From positions 35,051 to 99,050 of the forward strand of contig NZ_JAAGKM010000007.1 of NCBI RefSeq assembly GCF_019308355.1: DNA of 64,000 nucleotides. The letters are read 5' to 3'. The notes beneath the pieces were generated by a model, which searched no databases, was not told where the DNA came from, and worked only from the letters and a program-made list of their open reading frames with translations. Origin of the DNA: Empedobacter falsenii. GTDB taxonomy: Bacteria > Bacteroidota > Bacteroidia > Flavobacteriales > Weeksellaceae. Positions 29,189 to 40,722 of this stretch are shown here, piece after piece. The position numbers were made by a program, and so were the translations under genes. Within the stretch, counting starts at the first letter, position 1. The number at the start of each line of letters is the position of its first letter.

Positions 29189-30295
29189 ATGACAGATTTT
29201 TTTTCAGCGTTTTCGAGCATGTTATCGTCTACGCCAGGAATGTTATTGATTACTATTATCGTCTTAGCTTTTGTTTTTGATTATATTAATGGTTTTCACG
29301 ACGCCGCAAACTCAATTGCTACAATTGTTGCAACTAAGGTTTTAACGCCTTTTCAAGCTGTACTTTGGGCTGCCGCATTCAACTTTGCTGCTTACTTTAT
29401 TTCAGTTTATTGGATTGGAGAATTTAAGATTGGTAACACTATTGCAAAGTCGGTTAACGAGCATTTTATTACACTAGAAGTTATTTTAGCTGGAATTATC
29501 GCTGCAATTTCTTGGAACTTATTAACATGGAAGTTTGGTATTCCTTCTTCTTCTTCTCATACATTAATTGGTGGTTTCATTGGAGCTGCATTAGCTCACG
29601 CCGGTGGTTTTTCTGCTGGTGGAGAAGATGTAATTGTTTACAAAAAAGTAATTCCAATTATTTGCTTTATCGTATTAGCACCATTAATTGGTATGATTAT
29701 CGCCTCGATATTAACCATAATCACGCTTCACATTTGCAAAAGAGCCAAACCTGCAAAAGCAGAATGGTGGTTCAAGAAATTGCAATTAGTTTCTTCTGCT
29801 CTTTTCTCTTTAGGACACGGTATGAATGATGCGCAAAAAGTAATGGGAATTATTGGTGCTGCGGTTATTTTTTACCATATGAATGTAGATTTTGATCCTG
29901 AATATTTAAAAGCTGAAGATAAATTTCAATATTTTGTAGAACATTGGGGATGGGTTCCCATTACATCTTTCATCGTTATCGCATTAGGTACAATGGGTGG
30001 TGGATGGAAAATCATCAAAACAATGGGTTCTAAAATCACAAAAGTAACGCCATTAGAAGGTGTAGTTGCTGAAACATCTGGAGCAATGACGCTTTATATT
30101 TCTGAACATTTCGGGATTCCAGTTTCTACAACACATACAATTACTGGTTCTATTATTGGTGTAGGTTTAACGAAACGTGTTTCTGCAGTTCGTTGGGGAG
30201 TAACAATTAGTTTACTTTGGGCGTGGATACTTACTATTCCTGTCTCAGCATTATTAGCTGCATTAATCTATTATGTTGTAACGTTATTTATTTAA
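29189..30295 (+). CDS. Pit family inorganic phosphate transporter, copy 1
   Basis: The 368-residue membrane protein has the two inverted PHO4 signature repeats: NGFHDAANSIATIVATKVL near residue 35 and GHGMNDAQKVMGIIGAA in the second half, with about ten membrane helices and SSSHTLIGG / STTHTITGS re-entrant motifs. Pit proteins are metal-phosphate:proton symporters. It follows the DUF47 gene by 22 bp and a terminator follows it. Confidence 0.93.
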   Translation: MTDFFSAFSSMLSSTPGMLLITIIVLAFVFDYINGFHDAANSIATIVATKVLTPFQAVLWAAAFNFAAYFISVYWIGEFKIGNTIAKSVNEHFITLEVILAGIIAAISWNLLTWKFGIPSSSSHTLIGGFIGAALAHAGGFSAGGEDVIVYKKVIPIICFIVLAPLIGMIIASILTIITLHICKRAKPAKAEWWFKKLQLVSSALFSLGHGMNDAQKVMGIIGAAVIFYHMNVDFDPEYLKAEDKFQYFVEHWGWVPITSFIVIALGTMGGGWKIIKTMGSKITKVTPLEGVVAETSGAMTLYISEHFGIPVSTTHTITGSIIGVGLTKRVSAVRWGVTISLLWAWILTIPVSALLAALIYYVVTLFI

Positions 30296-30307
30296 AATAT
30301 CATTTCT

Positions 30308-30336
30308 AAAGGAGCTTAAATTAAGCTCCTTTTTTA
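30308..30336 (+). terminator. intrinsic terminator after pit copy 1
   Basis: AAAGGAGCTTAA pairs with its complement immediately, followed by six Ts. It separates the two pit genes into different transcription units. Confidence 0.85.
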
Positions 30337-30385
30337 TTTTTGAAATAATTTTCGAAATTGATAAATGATAAGTTTAATAAAGTTT

Positions 30386-30393
30386 TAAATTTG
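30386..30393 (+). promoter_or_regulatory. -7 box directly before pit copy 2 (leaderless arrangement)
   Basis: TAAATTTG ends only four bases before the ATG at 30398. With the usual -7-to-start distance, transcription would begin at or just before the A of the start codon, implying a leaderless mRNA. Confidence 0.5.
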
Positions 30394-30397
30394 CGCC

Positions 30398-31495
30398 ATG
30401 CAATTAACTGTATTATTTATCATTATCGGCTTAGCCATTTTATTTGATTTCTTAAATGGTTTTCACGATGCCGCAAACTCTATTGCAACGGTTGTTACTA
30501 CAAAGGTTTTAACTCCTATTCAAGCCGTTATATGGGCTGCATTCTTCAATTTTGTTGCTTTCTTCATTGCCAAATTTATCATTGGAGAATTTGGAGTTGC
30601 AGACACAATCGCAAAAATTATTAAAGAAGATGTTGTCGTCGCATTTGGATCCAATCCATCTATCGTTGTTATGGCGGCGCTTTCTGCAGCAATCACTTGG
30701 AATATTTTAACTTGGAAATTAGGAATCCCTTCCTCTTCATCTCACACCTTGATTGGTGGTTTAGCTGGAGGTGCATTAGCTGCAACAGGTTATGATTTTT
30801 CTGCTATTAACAGTACGATTATCTTAACGATTATCGCTTTTATTTTGGTTGCACCAATTATTGGTTTAGTCGCTGGTAATGTTATTTACATCATCACGCT
30901 GAATCTTTGTCGAAATGCAAAACCACATAAAGCAGATGCTTGGTTCAAGAAATTGCAATTAGTTTCTTCTGCGATGTTGAGTATTGGTCATGGTTTGAAT
31001 GATTCTCAAAAAGTAATGGGAGTGATCACGTTTGCTTTACTTGCTAATCAAACTGCAATTGTTAATACGGATATGAATGATTGGATTTTGAATGATGTTT
31101 TCAATTGGAAGCATTGGTTCATCACAACAAGTAGTACTGATATTCACGATTGGGTTCCGATTATGTGTTTCTCTGCAATTGCTTTAGGAACTTTAGGTGG
31201 CGGAATGAAAATCCTAAAAACGATGGGAAATAAAATTACAAAAATTACTCCTATCGAAGGTTTCACTGCTCAAACAGCTTCAGCTATTACATTATTTTTT
31301 ACTGAACATATCAAAATGCCAGTTTCTACAACTCACGTGATCACAGGATCTATTATTGGTGTTGGAATGGTAAAAAGAGTTTCTGCCGTTCGTTGGGGAG
31401 TTACAATTAGTTTATTATGGGCTTGGATTTTGACAATTCCAGTTTCTGCACTTATTGCAACAGGATTTTATTATCTATTTTCGATGTTTTTCTAA
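30398..31495 (+). CDS. Pit family inorganic phosphate transporter, copy 2
   Basis: The 365-residue protein shares the PHO4 repeats (NGFHDAANSIATVVTTKVL; GHGLNDSQKVMG) and long identical stretches with the preceding copy, such as KRVSAVRWGVTISLLWAWIL near the C-terminus, so the pair arose by tandem duplication. It differs most in the central loop around residues 220-250 and near residue 75. It has no own DUF47 partner. Its separate promoter and the terminator upstream suggest different regulation from copy 1. Confidence 0.92.
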   Translation: MQLTVLFIIIGLAILFDFLNGFHDAANSIATVVTTKVLTPIQAVIWAAFFNFVAFFIAKFIIGEFGVADTIAKIIKEDVVVAFGSNPSIVVMAALSAAITWNILTWKLGIPSSSSHTLIGGLAGGALAATGYDFSAINSTIILTIIAFILVAPIIGLVAGNVIYIITLNLCRNAKPHKADAWFKKLQLVSSAMLSIGHGLNDSQKVMGVITFALLANQTAIVNTDMNDWILNDVFNWKHWFITTSSTDIHDWVPIMCFSAIALGTLGGGMKILKTMGNKITKITPIEGFTAQTASAITLFFTEHIKMPVSTTHVITGSIIGVGMVKRVSAVRWGVTISLLWAWILTIPVSALIATGFYYLFSMFF

Positions 31496-31516
31496 CATTA
31501 AAAATTTAATCATATA

Positions 31517-31546
31517 AAAAATGGCTGTCAAAATTGACGGCCATTT
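31517..31546. terminator. bidirectional terminator between pit 2 and the phosphohexomutase
   Basis: AAAATGGC-GTCA pairs with TGAC-GCCATTTT around an AAAT loop with one mismatch, with A/T runs on both sides. It lies between two convergent genes and can serve both. Confidence 0.75.
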
Positions 31547-31577
31547 TCTATTTATTTTAATATTTATTCTTGAATGA

Positions 31578-33293
31578 TTATTTGCTAAAATCTTCTTTCA
31601 ATAAATCGATTTTCGCTAACAACGTTTGTTGAACAGCTGGATAATCTTCTTTGTTAGAAAGTGAAGCATTTACAGAGAAATAATATTTAATCTTTGGTTC
31701 TGTTCCAGAAGGACGACAAGCTACTTTACTTCCATCCTCTGTATAGAAAATCAATACATTTGACTTTGGTATCTCAATCGCTTTTTCTTCACCAGAAATT
31801 AAATCTTTGTCGATAGAAGATTGAAAATCTTTTACACGAACAACTTTAGATCCTGCTAATTCTTTTGGAGGATTTGATCTAAATTCAACCATCATTTTAG
31901 CAATTAACTCTGCACCTTCTTTTCCAGGTTTTACAATACTAATTAAATCTTCTTGATATGCTTTTCCGATTTCAAGATAGATTTCCATTAATTTATTGTA
32001 CAGAGAACTTCCTTTTGCTTTTTGTACAGCAGCAATTTCAGAAACCAATAAAGCTGTTGTAACAGAATCTTTATCACGGATAAAGTCTCCAACCATAAAT
32101 CCGAATGATTCTTCTCCTCCTCCAACAAAACTTTCTTTGCCTTCGAATTTGCGAATCATATCAGCAATCCATTTGAAACCTGTTAATCCTACTTTACAAT
32201 CAACATTGAATTTCGCAGCAATATCATAGAAAATATCAGACGTTACGATTGTCGATCCGATAAATTCATTTCCAACTAATTTCCCCGATTTTTGCCATTT
32301 TTCTAATAAATAATAAGCCAAAACAGTATTCATTTGGTTACCATTTAATAAAACAATTTCACCTTCATTGTTACGCGTTGCAACACCTACACGATCCGCA
32401 TCAGGATCTGTTCCAATCACAACATCAGCACCAATTTCATTCGCTAAAGTAACTGCCATAGTCAAAGCCTCTGGTTCTTCTGGATTTGGCGATTTTACTG
32501 TTGGGAAATCTCCACTTGGAATTGCTTGTTCAGCAACTTGATGAACTTGAGTAAAACCAGCTTTATCAAAAGCTTTTGGCGTAATTGCAACGGCAGTTCC
32601 GTGAATAGAAGTAAAAACAATTTTTATATCTTCCTTACCATCTTGTGTAAAACTTCCGTTCGCTACACATGCATCAATAAAAGCTTCATCAATTTCTTTA
32701 CCTATATACGTTAACAATGCATCGTTACCTTGAAATTTGATTTCTTCTACTTTTACATTATTTACTTCATTAATAATTTCTCCATCTTGTGGCGGAACAA
32801 TTTGCGCTCCATCATTCCAATAAACTTTGTAACCATTGTAAATCGGAGGATTGTGGGAAGCTGTCAACACAATTCCAGCATCACAACCTAAATGACGAAC
32901 TGTAAAAGACAATTCTGGCGTTGGGCGAAAAGATTCAAACAAATAAACGTTGATTCCATTCGCAGTCAAAACATCGGCAACCATTTTTGCAAACGTATCC
33001 GAATTGTGACGAACATCGTATGCAATCGCAACTTTTTTCTCTTTATTCGGAAATTGTTGATTAATATAATTTGCTAAACCTTGCGTTGCTGCACCAAGTG
33101 TATATTTGTTTAAACGATTTGTTCCAACACCCATTATACCACGCATTCCTCCTGTTCCAAACTCAAGGTTTTTATAAAAAGAATCGTCTAATTCGGTTGG
33201 ATTATTATCAATTAAATCTTGAACAGCTTTTCTTGTTTCCGCATCATAAGCGTCAGAAAGCCATAATTTAGCATTATCTAAACTTGAAGTCAT
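31578..33293 (-). CDS. phospho-sugar mutase (phosphoglucomutase/phosphomannomutase)
   Basis: The 571-residue alpha-D-phosphohexomutase has the phosphoserine loop VLTASHNPPIYNGYKVYW, the Mg-binding loop GTDPDADRVGVA, the sugar-binding GGGEESFGF and the phosphate-binding RPSGTEPKIKYYF. It interconverts hexose 1- and 6-phosphates, giving glucose 1-phosphate or mannose 1-phosphate for nucleotide sugars. The long form (about 570 residues) resembles PgcA-type phosphoglucomutase. It is the last gene of a four-gene run after the head-GIN lipoprotein gene (9 bp gap). Confidence 0.93.
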   Translation of the reverse strand: MTSSLDNAKLWLSDAYDAETRKAVQDLIDNNPTELDDSFYKNLEFGTGGMRGIMGVGTNRLNKYTLGAATQGLANYINQQFPNKEKKVAIAYDVRHNSDTFAKMVADVLTANGINVYLFESFRPTPELSFTVRHLGCDAGIVLTASHNPPIYNGYKVYWNDGAQIVPPQDGEIINEVNNVKVEEIKFQGNDALLTYIGKEIDEAFIDACVANGSFTQDGKEDIKIVFTSIHGTAVAITPKAFDKAGFTQVHQVAEQAIPSGDFPTVKSPNPEEPEALTMAVTLANEIGADVVIGTDPDADRVGVATRNNEGEIVLLNGNQMNTVLAYYLLEKWQKSGKLVGNEFIGSTIVTSDIFYDIAAKFNVDCKVGLTGFKWIADMIRKFEGKESFVGGGEESFGFMVGDFIRDKDSVTTALLVSEIAAVQKAKGSSLYNKLMEIYLEIGKAYQEDLISIVKPGKEGAELIAKMMVEFRSNPPKELAGSKVVRVKDFQSSIDKDLISGEEKAIEIPKSNVLIFYTEDGSKVACRPSGTEPKIKYYFSVNASLSNKEDYPAVQQTLLAKIDLLKEDFSK

Positions 33294-33302
33294 TCTTATC
33301 TT

Positions 33303-34007
33303 TTATTTTTTTAATACTTGGGCGCGGTCGGCAATTTTTGTATCCTTATTAGGATCGCCCATAAAATTTACAATTGAGTTTCCTTTTGCAGAACCATATA
33401 AGGTTTGGCGTGCATTGATGTCTAATAAAGCGTTATCATCTGTTGTGAAATTAGCTTCATTGACCTCGTATTTGAATAAATTCAATTGTGCTTCGCCATA
33501 AGCTTTCACTTTCATAGTTCCAGCAGTTCCTTCTAACATAATATTAGATTGATCATCTGCTTTCAAATCAAAGTTGTTTGTAATCAAAAAAGTTTGATTA
33601 ATTCTCGCTTGATCTTTCGCAGAGATAGTCAATTCATCAACATTCAATGTTCCAGAAGTAGTCAAAGAAGTTTGTTTATTTGCATCAATCTTTTCTAAAT
33701 CTCGTGTCACATAAACGTACAAATCATAGGCACTATAATGGTCTACATTTGATTTTTCTTTGATTGTAACCGCATTATTTTTTGCTTCAACTTCTAAATT
33801 ATCAATAATATTTTGATGCGATTCTACTTTAACTCCAGATTTATTTCCTGGAACTAAAATAACATTACAATTACACGAAACGCTCAAATCTTTGATATTG
33901 TCAGCTGTATATTCTTTTTGAGCCGTTGCAGCACCTTCTCCATCAATTGATGACGAACACGAAGTTGCAACTAAACCTAAAAATCCTAATAAAAATATTT
34001 TCTTCAT
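33303..34007 (-). CDS. head-GIN (DUF2807) domain lipoprotein
   Basis: The 234-residue protein has a lipoprotein signal with Cys at residue 17 (VATSCSSS) and then a repetitive beta-strand domain with the pattern of DUF2807 auto-adhesin folds (VSCNCNVILVPG near its start, then regularly spaced strands). These right-handed beta-solenoids are common surface lipoproteins in Bacteroidota with unknown ligands. It lies 17 bp after the GT2 gene. Confidence 0.85.
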   Translation of the reverse strand: MKKIFLLGFLGLVATSCSSSIDGEGAATAQKEYTADNIKDLSVSCNCNVILVPGNKSGVKVESHQNIIDNLEVEAKNNAVTIKEKSNVDHYSAYDLYVYVTRDLEKIDANKQTSLTTSGTLNVDELTISAKDQARINQTFLITNNFDLKADDQSNIMLEGTAGTMKVKAYGEAQLNLFKYEVNEANFTTDDNALLDINARQTLYGSAKGNSIVNFMGDPNKDTKIADRAQVLKK

Positions 34008-34024
34008 AGTAGTTGGTTATTTAA

Positions 34025-34987
34025 TTAGTTTAAATTCAATTCTTTTTGAACTAAATACAATTGTTTTTCGCGATTATTGCGAACAATTAACTCGCCCAAA
34101 AATCCCGCCAAAAATAATTGCGTTCCTAAAATCATAAAAACTAACGAAATATAAAAATAAGGACTATCTGTGATTAATCTGGCTGGTGTATGGGAAATAT
34201 AAACTTTATATAATTTCTCGATTCCTAAATAAAATGAAGCGAAAAACCCTAAAATAAACATCAATGTACCCAATAAACCGAAAATATGCATTGGTTTATT
34301 CCCAAACCTTGACGCAAAGAAAAGTGTAATCAAATCCAAGAAACCATTTACAAAACGATTTGCTCCAAATTTTGAAACACCATATTTACGCGCTTGATGT
34401 TTTACTTTTTTCTCAATAATTTTCGAATATCCCGCATTTTTCGCTAAAACAGGAATATAACGGTGCATATCACCATACAATTCGATATTTTGCGTTACTT
34501 CCCAACGATAAGCTTTCAAACCACAGTTAAAATCGTGCAATTTTACACCAGAGGTTTTACGTGCTACACCATTGAATAATTTCGAAGGAAGATTTTTTGT
34601 CAATTTATTATCTTGACGATTTTCTTTCCAACCCGAAACAATATCTGCTTTTTGGTTTTTCAGCATTTTGTATAACGACGGTATTTCCTCAGGAAAATCT
34701 TGTAAATCTGCATCCATAGTAATCACAACATCACCTTTCACTTCTTTAAAAGCCGCGCTAAGTGCTGGAGACTTACCATAATTTTTACGGAATTTAATTC
34801 CTTTCACTTCTGTATTGAAGTTGGCAATATACTCTATAATTTGCCACGAATCATCTGTACTCCCGTCATCAACGAAAATAACTTCGAATGTAAAATCATT
34901 CTGTTCACAGACTTTTTTGATTCTGTAGAATAATTCCTCTAAGGAATCTTGTTCGTTCAGTAAAGGAACAACAACTGAAATATCCAT
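34025..34987 (-). CDS. GT2 family polyprenyl-phosphate-type glycosyltransferase
   Basis: The 320-residue protein has an N-terminal GT-A domain (SVVVPLLNEQDSLEEL; VDDGSTDDSW; MDADLQDFPEEI with the DxD motif) and two C-terminal membrane helices at about 235-255 and 273-297. This layout is that of dolichol/undecaprenyl-phosphate glucosyl- or mannosyltransferases such as GtrB/DPM1-like proteins, which load a sugar on a lipid carrier. Three bases separate it from the DUF4199 gene upstream. Confidence 0.88.
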   Translation of the reverse strand: MDISVVVPLLNEQDSLEELFYRIKKVCEQNDFTFEVIFVDDGSTDDSWQIIEYIANFNTEVKGIKFRKNYGKSPALSAAFKEVKGDVVITMDADLQDFPEEIPSLYKMLKNQKADIVSGWKENRQDNKLTKNLPSKLFNGVARKTSGVKLHDFNCGLKAYRWEVTQNIELYGDMHRYIPVLAKNAGYSKIIEKKVKHQARKYGVSKFGANRFVNGFLDLITLFFASRFGNKPMHIFGLLGTLMFILGFFASFYLGIEKLYKVYISHTPARLITDSPYFYISLVFMILGTQLFLAGFLGELIVRNNREKQLYLVQKELNLN

Positions 34988-34990
34988 ATG

Positions 34991-35560
34991 TTAAAAAACA
35001 CGTTTTTTTAAGAATTGTGAAAACATCGCTGCAATTGCGATGTAGAAAGATAAGAAAATTGAGGATAATCCGAAGAAGTTTTTCACAGTAAATAAATTAA
35101 GTGTTTTATAATCATCCGAATTTCTAAATGTTTCGATATCTTTTGCGACTTTTGGATCAGACATATTAGACGTAAAAGTATCTAATAACCCTTGTTTCAA
35201 ACTATCTTGTGCCCATTCTCCATAAGTATTGAAGAATACAAAAATAACAATCAAACTCATGATTCCTGCAAAGAAAATCGTGTAGAAACCAACTTTAAAA
35301 CCTTCTTTGAAAGTCATTAATTCTTCTGAAGTTTGATGATTTTTTGCTTTATTTTTCGATAAATTGAAAATTATTAAAAAACAATATAATGCATACAAAG
35401 GTAATACAATAAAACAGCAAATCATGAAGCTGTAAGTGTAATAATCTTTTACAGAAACTGTTCCGTTTAAAGAAAAATAAAAGTAAAGCGCGAAAAACAA
35501 TGCTAATGTAATTGCTGTAAGCACCAAAGAGTTTTTGAAAATTTTATTAAAACTAATCAT
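34991..35560 (-). CDS. DUF4199 family membrane protein
   Basis: The 189-residue protein has four membrane helices (about 13-30, 45-66, 92-111 and 163-182) with a soluble loop between the third and fourth, the pattern of DUF4199, a Bacteroidota family of unknown role usually found next to a GT2. It heads the operon with the GT2, head-GIN and phosphohexomutase genes. The promoter box lies four bases before the ATG. Confidence 0.8.
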   Translation of the reverse strand: MISFNKIFKNSLVLTAITLALFFALYFYFSLNGTVSVKDYYTYSFMICCFIVLPLYALYCFLIIFNLSKNKAKNHQTSEELMTFKEGFKVGFYTIFFAGIMSLIVIFVFFNTYGEWAQDSLKQGLLDTFTSNMSDPKVAKDIETFRNSDDYKTLNLFTVKNFFGLSSIFLSFYIAIAAMFSQFLKKRVF

Positions 35561-35564
35561 TCTG

Positions 35565-35572
35565 CAAAGATA
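35565..35572 (-). promoter_or_regulatory. -7 box directly before the DUF4199 gene (leaderless arrangement)
   Basis: TATCTTTG on the minus strand ends four bases before the ATG at 35560, the same spacing as at pit copy 2. The mRNA would have almost no leader. Confidence 0.5.
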
Positions 35573-35775
35573 ATTATATCTCGTAATTCTTTCTCTATTA
35601 AATTGTATGATTTAAAAAGGAATTTATCTTCATAAATTCTTTTCTTCAATTATTTTTTACAATATCAATTACTTTTTTAGTTCTAATTTTTATTTGTAAA
35701 TCAATTCATTATTTACATTTTTGATAAAATTATTTATTTTTTTCCCTAAACCCTTTTATTTTTACAAAACTTTCT

Positions 35776-35783
35776 TACCTTTG
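35776..35783 (+). promoter_or_regulatory. -7 promoter box of the SRP RNA gene
   Basis: TACCTTTG matches TAnnTTTG and lies five bases before the first paired base of the SRP RNA at 35788. Confidence 0.65.
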
Positions 35784-35787
35784 CATC

Positions 35788-35883
35788 AGGCAAGTCCTAC
35801 ACAACCAGCTCCTGTTGAATCCTCCAGGACGGGAACGTAGCAAAGGTATACGGTCGTAGCGGTGTGATGTAGATCGCTTGCCT
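35788..35883 (+). ncRNA. ffs: 4.5S-type signal recognition particle RNA
   Basis: A 96-nt RNA is closed by AGGCAAG (35788-35794) pairing with CTTGCCT (35877-35883) and contains the symmetric and asymmetric loop signature of SRP domain IV: CAGGACGGGAACGTAGCAA, where GGGAACGTAGCA corresponds to the GGAAGGGAGCA region of other bacteria that binds Ffh. Size and hairpin form fit the small bacterial SRP RNA. It has its own promoter box and lies between the divergent DUF4199 and pyrG genes. Confidence 0.9.
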
Positions 35884-35937
35884 ATTTTTATTTCTCTAAA
35901 TTTCACTCCCACTTTTTTTTACCCCATTATTTATTCG

Positions 35938-35945
35938 TAAATTTG
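35938..35945 (+). promoter_or_regulatory. -7 promoter box of pyrG
   Basis: TAAATTTG matches TAnnTTTG and lies 22 bp before the ATG at 35968. No good -33 box is visible. Confidence 0.55.
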
Positions 35946-35955
35946 CAACCATTGA

Positions 35956-39442
<3,487 letters not shown>

Positions 39443-39462
39443 TCACATTATATTTCAAATTC

Positions 39463-39496
39463 AAAAATCCGTTAATAATAATTAACGGATTTTTTT
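39463..39496 (+). terminator. intrinsic terminator after yidC
   Basis: AAAAATCCGTTAAT pairs with ATTAACGGATTTTT around a 4-nt loop, followed by a T run. It lies about 20 bp after the yidC stop. Confidence 0.85.
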
Positions 39497-39573
39497 ATTT
39501 ATTCAAGACAATAATAATTTTAGCAACCAATTTATTAAATACCAATAATTTATTCGCTTAAAAACATTTTTAT

Positions 39574-39590
39574 AGTGTACGTTATACACT
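39574..39590. promoter_or_regulatory. 17-bp palindrome upstream of the acetate transporter gene
   Basis: AGTGTA and TACACT flank a five-base centre. It lies 66 bp upstream of the ATG at 39657, a fitting place for a dimeric regulator such as a Crp/Fnr-type or GntR-type protein. Which regulator is unknown. Confidence 0.4.
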
Positions 39591-39656
39591 TTTTATGAAT
39601 AAATTCTTTTTTATTTATTATTTTCAGATTATTATTGTCTCAAAATAATAAATAAC

Positions 39657-40223
39657 ATGAATAATATTTACTCGATTAAAGACCAAACAGCAAACCCTGG
39701 ACCTTTAGGATTATTTGGTTTTGCAATGACAACTGTTTTATTAAACATACATAATGCAGGCTTTTTTCCTGTTAATAGTATGATTATGGGAATGGGTGTT
39801 TTCTTTGGAGGTGGAGCTCAATTTGTGGCTGGCGTTATGGAATGGAAAAAAGGAAACAACTTTGGTAGTATTGCATTCATGTCTTATGGCGCTTTTTGGT
39901 TAACTCTTGTATTTACATGGTTAGCACCGATGTTTGGCGTAGAAAAACCAGACGGAAATGCGATGGGATGTTATTTAGGAATGTGGGGATTATTTACATT
40001 AATCAACTTTTTACAAACCTTAAAAGGCAATTTGGTCGGAAAACTATTATTCGGTTCATTAACCTTATTATTCTTTTTATTGGCAGCAGGTAACTTTACA
40101 GGGAGTCAAAGCATTTTACATTTTGCTGGTTGGACAGGAATCATCTGTGGATTTATTGCTTTTTACGAAGCTTCTGCAATTATGATTAATCAGAAATACG
40201 AAAAAGCAATTCTTCCTCTATAA
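39657..40223 (+). CDS. acetate uptake transporter, SatP/GPR1-FUN34-YaaH family
   Basis: The 188-residue protein has six membrane helices and the family N-terminal motif in the form NPGPLGLFGFAMTT (consensus NPAPLGL). Family members move acetate and succinate with protons. The gene stands alone between two terminators. A palindrome upstream suggests regulation, perhaps by carbon source. Confidence 0.9.
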   Translation: MNNIYSIKDQTANPGPLGLFGFAMTTVLLNIHNAGFFPVNSMIMGMGVFFGGGAQFVAGVMEWKKGNNFGSIAFMSYGAFWLTLVFTWLAPMFGVEKPDGNAMGCYLGMWGLFTLINFLQTLKGNLVGKLLFGSLTLLFFLLAAGNFTGSQSILHFAGWTGIICGFIAFYEASAIMINQKYEKAILPL

Positions 40224-40234
40224 ATAGTATGAAT

Positions 40235-40274
40235 AAAAAAAATCCTTTATCAGAGACTGATAAAGGATTTTTTT
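40235..40274. terminator. bidirectional terminator between acetate transporter and GlsB-like gene
   Basis: AAATCCTTTATCAG pairs with CTGATAAAGGATTT across a 3-nt loop, with A7 before and T7 after. It serves the convergent genes on both sides. Confidence 0.9.
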
Positions 40275-40288
40275 ATAATTGTAATGAA

Positions 40289-40603
40289 TTATTTATTAAA
40301 CATTGGAGCTAATAATTTTTTCCAAATAAATAAGATTAATAATGATCCTAAAATTGAAAAAATCCAATCCAATGGACTGAAAAAACTTACTTCTCCATCA
40401 TGAGAAATTCCTAAAATTGTACGCATATAAGCTCCTAAATATGCACCAATAATACCTATAAGTGCAGTTACCCAAAATCCTCCCGGATCTTTACCTGGCA
40501 TTATTGCTTTAGCAATTCCAGCACAAATTAAACCGAACACTAAGTATACCAAAAAGCTCCAAACTCCGGTAATACCTAACATAATAAATGAAGTTGTCAT
40601 CAT
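40289..40603 (-). CDS. GlsB/YeaQ/YmgE family small membrane protein
   Basis: The 104-residue protein has three membrane helices and the Gly-rich family core (VFGLICAGIAKAIMPGKDPGGFWVTALIGIIGAYLG region), known as the transglycosylase-associated family, often stress induced and of unclear function. The start may be Met1 or Met2. A GTTAAG/CTTAAC inverted repeat sits about 33 bp upstream. Confidence 0.85.
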   Translation of the reverse strand: MMTTSFIMLGITGVWSFLVYLVFGLICAGIAKAIMPGKDPGGFWVTALIGIIGAYLGAYMRTILGISHDGEVSFFSPLDWIFSILGSLLILFIWKKLLAPMFNK

Positions 40604-40635
40604 AATTAATACTATTTTTTATGGTTTTAAAAATT

Positions 40636-40652
40636 GTTAAGTAAATCTTAAC
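40636..40652. promoter_or_regulatory. 17-bp inverted repeat upstream of the GlsB-like gene
   Basis: GTTAAG and CTTAAC flank a five-base centre in the divergent spacer between the GlsB-like gene and glmM. It could be an operator for the GlsB-like gene. Confidence 0.3.
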
Positions 40653-40693
40653 TAAAATCGTTCCAAAAAGGTAAGAAAAGTTTTTGTAATTTG

Positions 40694-40701
40694 TAAATTT
40701 G
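40694..40701 (+). promoter_or_regulatory. -7 promoter box of glmM
   Basis: TAAATTTG matches TAnnTTTG, 21 bp before the ATG at 40723, and so argues against an earlier start at 40699. Confidence 0.55.
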
Positions 40702-40722
40702 TATCACTATAAAATAAAATTT

